Below are positions 58,401 through 64,000 of a DNA stretch of 64,000 nt, piece by piece. Every line of letters begins with the position of its first letter. Within the stretch, counting starts at the first letter, position 1. Below the pieces are notes generated by a model. It saw only the letters and a program-made list of their open reading frames with translations, made no database searches and was not told the origin of the DNA. The DNA is from Atopsyche davidsoni (taxonomy: Eukaryota; Arthropoda; Insecta; Trichoptera; Hydrobiosidae). The stretch covers positions 4,278,001 to 4,342,000 of the forward strand of contig JAILWY010000006.1 of assembly GCA_022113835.1 (NCBI GenBank). The letters are read 5' to 3'. A program made the translations under genes and the position numbers.

Positions 58401-59208
58401 ATGTCCTTTTCAAAAACACTCCAAAAAATACTTTTGCATAAATAAAAAACAAAAACACGAAAGTGCAAGTATCTATGTTTATCCGTGCCTCGTTTCTAAA
58501 TGTACAAATGAAAAACTTTATATCAAACTTTAAATAAACTTGCGTGAAGAAAATTATGATTTTACACAAATCATAGGTTCAATTTTTATATTTTATTCTG
58601 CTTATGCAGAGACAATCTAAGTTTATTATATATTTTTGTTGACTGGCATAGAAAAAAATAGTGTGAAGTTCTACTCGTATGTCAATATTTACAACAAACC
58701 TAAAATTAAAAATTAGGATTGTTACGCTTATAAATGTATCTAACAAAACCATGGGATATTTATCAAAAGTTTGGTCTTCTAATTCTAAAATTCTAAAGTA
58801 TAAAGAAACTTCATTTCGTGTATGATATGATTTAGTATATTTTTTACCTCGCCGCCATAAAGACCAATCTTTTGTTTTATAAATCCACAAGCACCCGAAG
58901 ACATGTTCATATGATTTACTTGCGCAATGACAAGCTTTTCCAAAGATTTATCTTTAAATTATGTTTTATTAATATTTGCCTTTTTATCTAAAAACAAATA
59001 AGATATTTGTACTATAATTGTATGAATAAATAATAAAAGCTGGGTAAAGGAAAAAACGATGCGTCTTGTTGATTGAAGACTCACGTCAATGCACATCTTA
59101 TGATATTATATATATTTGTACATAACAATTATCATATTATTATTTGTGCTACTGAAACAATCTGCTGATTTTGATTATAATTTTAACATTATCGATTTAC
59201 TCATAACT
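58401..59208. other. AT-rich non-coding stretch
   Basis: AT-rich, nothing recognised. Confidence 0.6.
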
Positions 59209-59286
59209 CTTTGCCATATGGCAAAGACTCTTATGAATATTTAATCACACCCATTTTATATAAAATGGCTGTGATTAAAAATATTC
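59209..59286. repeat. Two adjacent palindromes
   Basis: CTTTGCCATATGGCAAAG (59209-59226) is a perfect 18-bp palindrome. Nine bases on, 59235-59286 folds as a 52-nt hairpin: AATCACA-CCCATTTTA against TAAAATGG-CTGTGATT, with AATATT outer arms and small mismatches. Likely a fold-back remnant or a structured RNA. Confidence 0.6.
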
Positions 59287-59865
59287 AATAAGCTTATCAT
59301 ATTTGATATAATAATTCATATACTGCATTAAAAATCAGGTGGGTAAAATTTATAAGCAAATAAAAGTTTACATATTTTATGTTTGCATATTTGCAGTCAA
59401 AATTATAGGATGATTACAACAACAATCTTTTGAGTCAGTTTTTAAATCAATTTGGTTTTTATTTTGTTTAAAATCAAATACGACCAAATATATTGAAGTT
59501 TTATATATATTCAACCTTTTTTTCTGAGCAAATAAAAAATGTGTTTATTTTTCTATTCTTGATTTGGACTAATACCCCAAATGGTGAATACAAGTTGGCA
59601 AATTATACGGAGACCTAAATTCATCAAAACCGATTTATTTCGGCTTTTTAACGTGACGTGACTGCGAGGGCCACCGATTCCTCATTTTTCGATAAAAAAC
59701 ATATCAAAATATTAAATAAAGGGACAGAAATAATAAATATTTTTAACTGAAAATAGCTTATATGTTATAACATTTGATAAATAATAATTTTCTAATATTT
59801 ATTATATACGCATTAAATAATGAAGGAAACCTGAATAATAACAGTTGTGAAGAGTGGTTTGAATA
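59287..59865. other. AT-rich non-coding stretch
   Basis: AT-rich, nothing recognised. Confidence 0.6.
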
Positions 59866-60111
59866 ATGACGAGATTTTTAACAAATACGATGTATCAAGC
59901 AAAACTCGAAAGTTCAGAGGACTTTGGAGGTCCACCCATTGACCGTTGCCTTCCCCCTGCCTCATCCCTCTTCCGTCCCGCCAACTGTCAAAAAACTGTC
60001 GCGCTGTCAGCGGAGCCGCTTGCCGCCGACGGCACGGCTCGCCCCGCAGACCCCAGCGGACCTCAACCGGCAGATCGATCTGACAAAGGTCCAACATTAA
60101 CTTTAGAATAA
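59866..60111 (+). CDS. 81-codon frame, Pro/Ser-rich, unrecognised
   Basis: A real ATG with A at -3 opens 81 codons: MTRFLTNTMYQAKLESSEDF, then a Pro/Ala/Ser/Asp-rich tail ending in GPTLTLE and TAA. The tail is disordered in character; no domain, leader or membrane segment is seen. The frame spans AT-rich and GC-rich parts alike and stops just as composition returns to AT, which favours it over a pure composition effect. A 139-codon minus frame overlaps. Three CTGTC(A) words (59985-60009) inside are homeodomain-cofactor (TALE) type sites, so a regulatory islet is the alternative. Confidence 0.33.
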   Translation: MTRFLTNTMYQAKLESSEDFGGPPIDRCLPPASSLFRPANCQKTVALSAEPLAADGTARPADPSGPQPADRSDKGPTLTLE

Positions 60112-60363
60112 AAGAATAATGTGAAGATACAATTCTTATTCTAACAAATGAGCATTTGAACTTATAAAATAGCGTAGAAATACATTTTAAATAAATAACA
60201 CGAAAGCTTTTTTTATTTACCCCATAAAACAACTCAACAAGAGTAGGTAGCTATATAGCTCTATAATATAAAGTTTTACTTTGTTAAAATATATAACATG
60301 CTTTAGGAAGTGACAGCAACACTTAATACCACCGTACAGTTAATAAAATATGTATAAATACAT

Positions 60364-60367
<4 letters not shown>
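60112..60367. other. AT-rich spacer
   Basis: AT-rich, nothing recognised. Confidence 0.6.

Positions 60368-60414
<47 letters not shown>
60368..60414. repeat. (TA)n microsatellite
   Basis: About 23 TA units, uninterrupted. Confidence 0.95.
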
Positions 60415-60416
<2 letters not shown>

Positions 60417-61400
60417 TTATACGATTCAATGGGTCAAAATAATCTCAAGTTTTTTTTTTTTTTGTTTACAAATATTCAATAGTGATAAAGCTTTATTTAA
60501 ATAGCTTCACATTAAATTAAGTGTATTGTATAAAATAAAATATTTTTTAAGTTTTTTTAAAAGATTTAAAGTGCAGTGAAAACGAGAGTTTGAGAGCTCT
60601 CGGCCAAAATCGGATGCTTTATCGGATAAAAAAATGATCCCCCGTTTGTTTTTACTCTAAACGCTTCGTAAGTTAATGTCTGAGAATTTTCAAACGAAAT
60701 AATTCCACCTGAAAGCCCTTCCAGTTTAAGGAAACAGTCCACGGCCGCCAGTGCCTACACTATGTATGCGCTTTATTGCATTTTTATGCTAATGTAGAAA
60801 TAATAAGTATAATCGTACACTTTAATCTTTCATTGTAATTCATACTGTTTTGGTTGTTTGCAGAGTTTGCACAAACTTATAATGGAAAAAGCGTTATTTT
60901 TATACTGTGTTATAAATATATACTAAATAAAATTACAATTTGAAAACTAGGAATATTTATTTAGTTAAAATTTGTTGTTATTTATTTTTCGAAAAATATA
61001 TAATATATGACTACAATATATAGTTTTTTTTAATTTTAATCATTAAAAACTTTCGTAACTCCAAAATTATTGATTTGAGACGGCTTTTATATATATTATG
61101 AATAATTGACCTAAAATAGTAAACTTGCATGTAATATTTATCATTGAAAATTATTTACATAGTTGAAATTTAAATCAAAAAATAAAGTTGTTTAAAATAA
61201 TACTAAAATATAAGTTATTCTGCAATAAGAATAATTATTTAGTAACTTAAATGTAACATGTATAGAAACGTGTACAATTATAACTTATTAAATTTGGGAA
61301 ATATACAATTATGTCAAAAATTTGCAGTTCATAGTATGGTTTTGAAGACGATGAATAATAATGCATTATCAAAAACTCACTTGTGTCTAAAAAGCCAAAA
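60415..61400. other. AT-rich block with islet at 60571-60780
   Basis: Modest islet (GAGAGCTCTCGGCC; CCACGGCCGCCAGTGCC) without a frame; T13 run at about 60450. The rest is AT-rich. Confidence 0.45.
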
Positions 61401-61650
61401 ATAAATAATTCATTGTCTCACGTGAGTTTCGCGAAACGCAAAACTTCAAAAGTACAAACCGACGAGAACGTTTTTTTCTCTCGAAAATGATTCAATTAAA
61501 CGCATTAATCAATCCGCGTTTCCCCTAACTGAAACTCGAATTTTTCAAAAACAAACATTACAGTGGAGCCAGAGAGGCAAAAGAACGATCCCAACCGCCA
61601 TTTTGTATAAATTAAGCATCGGAGTTTTACAAAATGTCAGTAACATTGGA
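61401..61650 (+). promoter_or_regulatory. Candidate TATA and initiator core promoter
   Basis: AACCGCCATTTTG (a PHO/YY1-type GCCAT word) is followed by TATAAATTA at about 61606. About 33 bases later comes TCAGT (about 61637-61641), the arthropod initiator. Spacing is slightly longer than the usual 30-31. A start exon candidate with matching strand lies 600 bp downstream. Single-site motif matches are common in AT-rich DNA, so this is a weak call. Confidence 0.28.
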
Positions 61651-62241
61651 AACCTTATGGTTTTTGTGGCGAAACAAACATCATTTGAAAACTCAAATTA
61701 GCCCTATACCCATACATAATCTATGTGGGTATAATAAATATAATCCAGTTTTTGTTTTGTTTACATGTACGTCAAAAATAAATCTGACTTACTTATAAGA
61801 AGCCTGGGCTGAGTCAAAACAATTACTGAGAGTCACAAAGCTCTTGGCGAAGCATTATCAGACTCAAATCTTTGAATACCACCCACAACGGCAGACACTT
61901 CTTAAATTAATTACTTTGCTTTTTTTAATTTCAAGGCTTAAAACGAAACCAAGTGAAAATGTAATCCTAAATAAATTATTCCATATCTTTGTTTTACTGT
62001 CATTTAAAAACATGAAGAGAAATTGATAAGTAGTTTACAAATAGTAAATACGAAAACATAGGACAAATCTTAATGTTAAATATCAAAACATTTGATATTG
62101 ACTTTTGTGTTTACGTTCATATATATAAATCCCAGTTGGAAATCTATCGAGGTTTATTTATAAAACTGACTTTAATATTGAAGTTAATTCTTTTTAAAAT
62201 TAATTATATAAAATAAACAATCATAAATACATACCCAAAAG
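61651..62241. other. AT-rich stretch upstream of a start exon
   Basis: AT-rich; could include a 5' untranslated region. Nothing else seen. Confidence 0.5.
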
Positions 62242-62293
62242 ATGGTCTTCTCGAAAGAAGCCCACAAGAGGTTTTTCATCGCAAGTATTACAG
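62242..62293 (+). CDS. Start exon candidate (17 codons plus one base)
   Basis: ATG with A at -3 and G at +4 reads MVFSKEAHKRFFIASIT plus G, then a donor ACAG followed by GTAATT (GT at 62294). Codons are G/C-ending within AT-rich surroundings. A basic-polar N terminus that turns hydrophobic at the exon end is seen at the start of many multi-pass transporters, such as insect sugar transporters, but 17 residues cannot prove a family. The rest of the gene would lie downstream, mostly beyond this window. Confidence 0.35.
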
Positions 62294-63896
62294 GTAATTA
62301 ATGGTTTTAATGCTATAGAACACGTTGTACGTAGATGAGAAAACACAAAAAAATTGGTTACTCGTGTGTGGTCCAATGAAATTATTATTCATCAAAAGCT
62401 TGAACTTTATAAAACATAAAATTTATCCACAACAGAATTAAAGCTACATAAAGAAATTAAAATAAAAACTTAATGATGAATTTGGATTATCGATTTCACT
62501 CGACGAGAAATGGCACCGATGACTTTCGTATTCCTTTTCAAATGATATTTATGTATGCATAGCATGACGGAAGGTACGCGAGGGACAGTACTGGTGGCCA
62601 GTTTATGGTTTCTAAGGTTTTCGGAGAAAGGCCCCAGGACGCGCCTGCAGAGGAATGCGCAGGAACAAGAGCATGTAAGATAGATTTATTGACTGTATTG
62701 ACAAGTTTCTAACTTCGTCTTCATTTATTAGTTTTAGTTTATTGATTCTGTTAGGACAGAATTAAAGTATTCTTAATCTCAATGGATTTAATTTATTAAG
62801 TTTAATATTATTTTCGGTCTATCTCGAACTGGTAATAATACAATAATACCGAAAATAAATATAATGCTATTTTGTATATGCTTATATAAAGAGGAAGTGA
62901 CCTCTTACGTGAACCAGGTATCGTGCAGTATCCAACATAAAACAATCAAAATCATGATATAATTGGCTTCTCAAGGGAAGGTGAGCGATCCTCACTTCAA
63001 AGCAAAGTCCCGAACTTCGAGAAGAAGTGGTATAAATAGAAGTCCGAGTCGAACGTATCGATGGAGGATCCAATAAAAACATAACAATTCGATCAGGGGA
63101 GATGATGTGGTCCAGAGGCTGACGCTGCAAAAAGCGGAATACGGAGGCGGCCGAGAGAGGAATCCCGGGGACTGGACGAAAGGATAAGTTGTGGTTACGT
63201 CCAAACTTTTAAAGTTTTTGTGTTTTTGCCCTCGAAAGGCACGCTGAATTAGAAACTGTTTAACAGAACGATCCTCTGCTGATTGAATGACGAAATGCAC
63301 TAATATTACGAAGAGCACTTCAATTAATAATGTACTTGGAATGTTAAATTATTTGTCTATATATGAATTTTTTTAGGTGTATTACATAAACATATGTTTT
63401 ATAGATTAATGAACGATTGTAAACCAATTTCAAAGATATGTTATAAAACCTCAGGGTAAATAAAATTTGGAAATCCTTAAGAATATTTAACGAGTTTATA
63501 TAAAAAAGTATCGTGTAAAGTATATTAAATTATTATTTTATTGCATAAAGGTCAAATTATAATTAATTATTAAAATTAGATATTCATATTCATTTAAAAC
63601 AACAATAGTATTTTATTTTATTTTGTTTATAATAAGATAATTATAATAATATAAAAAGTTAAGATAGAGTATTTTTTTTTTTGTACGTAAATAATAAAAA
63701 TAATAATTTGCAGTTTACGGATAAATTTAAAAATGTTTTCATAAACAATTATTCAATATAGGCTTAATAGCTCATTATATACATGAAAACCTACTGTGTT
63801 ATTAAATCGATATAAGCCAATAAGTTTTCAATAAACACTTATCTGTCGAGTCATCACAACTTAAGTTTTCTTTATACTTAAAAAATAATAAAGTAT
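62294..63896. other. AT-rich block with islets at 62560-62660 and 62960-63260
   Basis: The second islet contains TATAAATAG at 63031-63039, a perfect TATA box, on the plus strand, followed by an ATG about 30 bp on that is soon stopped. Long minus frames cross it without other support. GTGAGCGATCCTCAC (about 62981-62995) is a short hairpin. The rest is AT-rich. Confidence 0.35.
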
Positions 63897-64000
63897 CTCC
63901 GGCTCATCGGTAGCCGACACTCCGGATTGACACAGGTACCTCAGGTGATACCAACATAAAAAAAACACAATGAGCCGGAGGCCAAAGCTACCGAAAAGGG
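63897..64000. repeat. GC-rich inverted repeat at the window end
   Basis: CTCCGGCTCAT (63897-63907) and ATGAGCCGGAG (63970-63980) are perfect 11-bp inverted copies. CGGTAGC (63908-63914) and GCTACCG (63987-63993) are a second complementary pair in shuffled order. It looks like the end of a structured element that continues past the window. Confidence 0.5.

Noticed and set aside
61844..62026. Plus frame of 60 codons
   Set aside because: Drifts into Phe/Leu/Lys AT-type sequence and has no ATG or splice support.

Overview
This window is eukaryotic nuclear DNA, most likely from an arthropod and probably an insect. By eye it is roughly one third G+C. It has no long open frames, no operon structure and no rRNA or confident tRNA gene. 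It carries TA microsatellites, an A28 run, a hAT-type element with a clean 8-bp target duplication and several fold-back (MITE-like) repeats. I cannot name the species or any gene with confidence. The layout fits a gene-poor stretch: long introns or an intergenic regulatory desert in which a few short exons may be scattered.

The background is AT-rich sequence with nothing readable in it. About thirty short G+C-rich islets of 100-400 bp interrupt it, at roughly 1-3 kb spacing. CpG is not depleted in them. Many hold an open frame of 40-80 codons, but stop codons are rare in such DNA, so frames of that size are expected by chance. I give weight only to frames that also have a splice site, a good start context or a signal-peptide pattern. 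The rest may be conserved regulatory elements or CpG-island-like promoters.

0-11 kb: GC-box/ETS islet (404-625), a 56-codon frame (3004), a tRNA-Arg-like relic (4472), an inverted-repeat element with a hammerhead-ribozyme-like core (5418-5605), a MITE (7904-8065), a fold-back repeat (8901-9319) and a GC-rich stretch ending at a strong splice donor (10374). 11-23 kb: three phase-compatible exon candidates on the plus strand (11803-11950, 14334-14537, 22212-22399), a polypurine/G-quadruplex tract, a 124-bp TA array, the hAT element (17451-17907) and a nested palindrome (20454-20556). 23-44 kb: a possible start exon (25257), a second fold-back copy (28305-28516), a spliced exon candidate (28666-28859), a large inverted-repeat element (31241-31706) beside a 62-aa minus-strand frame, forkhead and CACGTGGG motifs (33355-33425), a start exon with a strong donor (38869) and a 79-codon frame with ideal start context (42882). 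44-64 kb: a GC-rich candidate promoter followed by a signal-peptide exon with a strong donor (44410-44532), a third fold-back copy (49265), a diverged tandem duplication (about 54.07-54.36 kb), a TCF-plus-Helper motif pair (55217), a tRNA-like relic (56712), an 81-codon frame (59866), TATA-type promoter candidates (61.6 and 63.03 kb), a start exon (62242) and a hairpin cut by the window end.

If the plus-strand exon candidates are real, they belong to at least two genes with multi-kilobase introns: one crossing 11.8-22.4 kb, and one starting near 44.4 kb and running right. All gene calls here are hypotheses for transcript or comparative data to decide.
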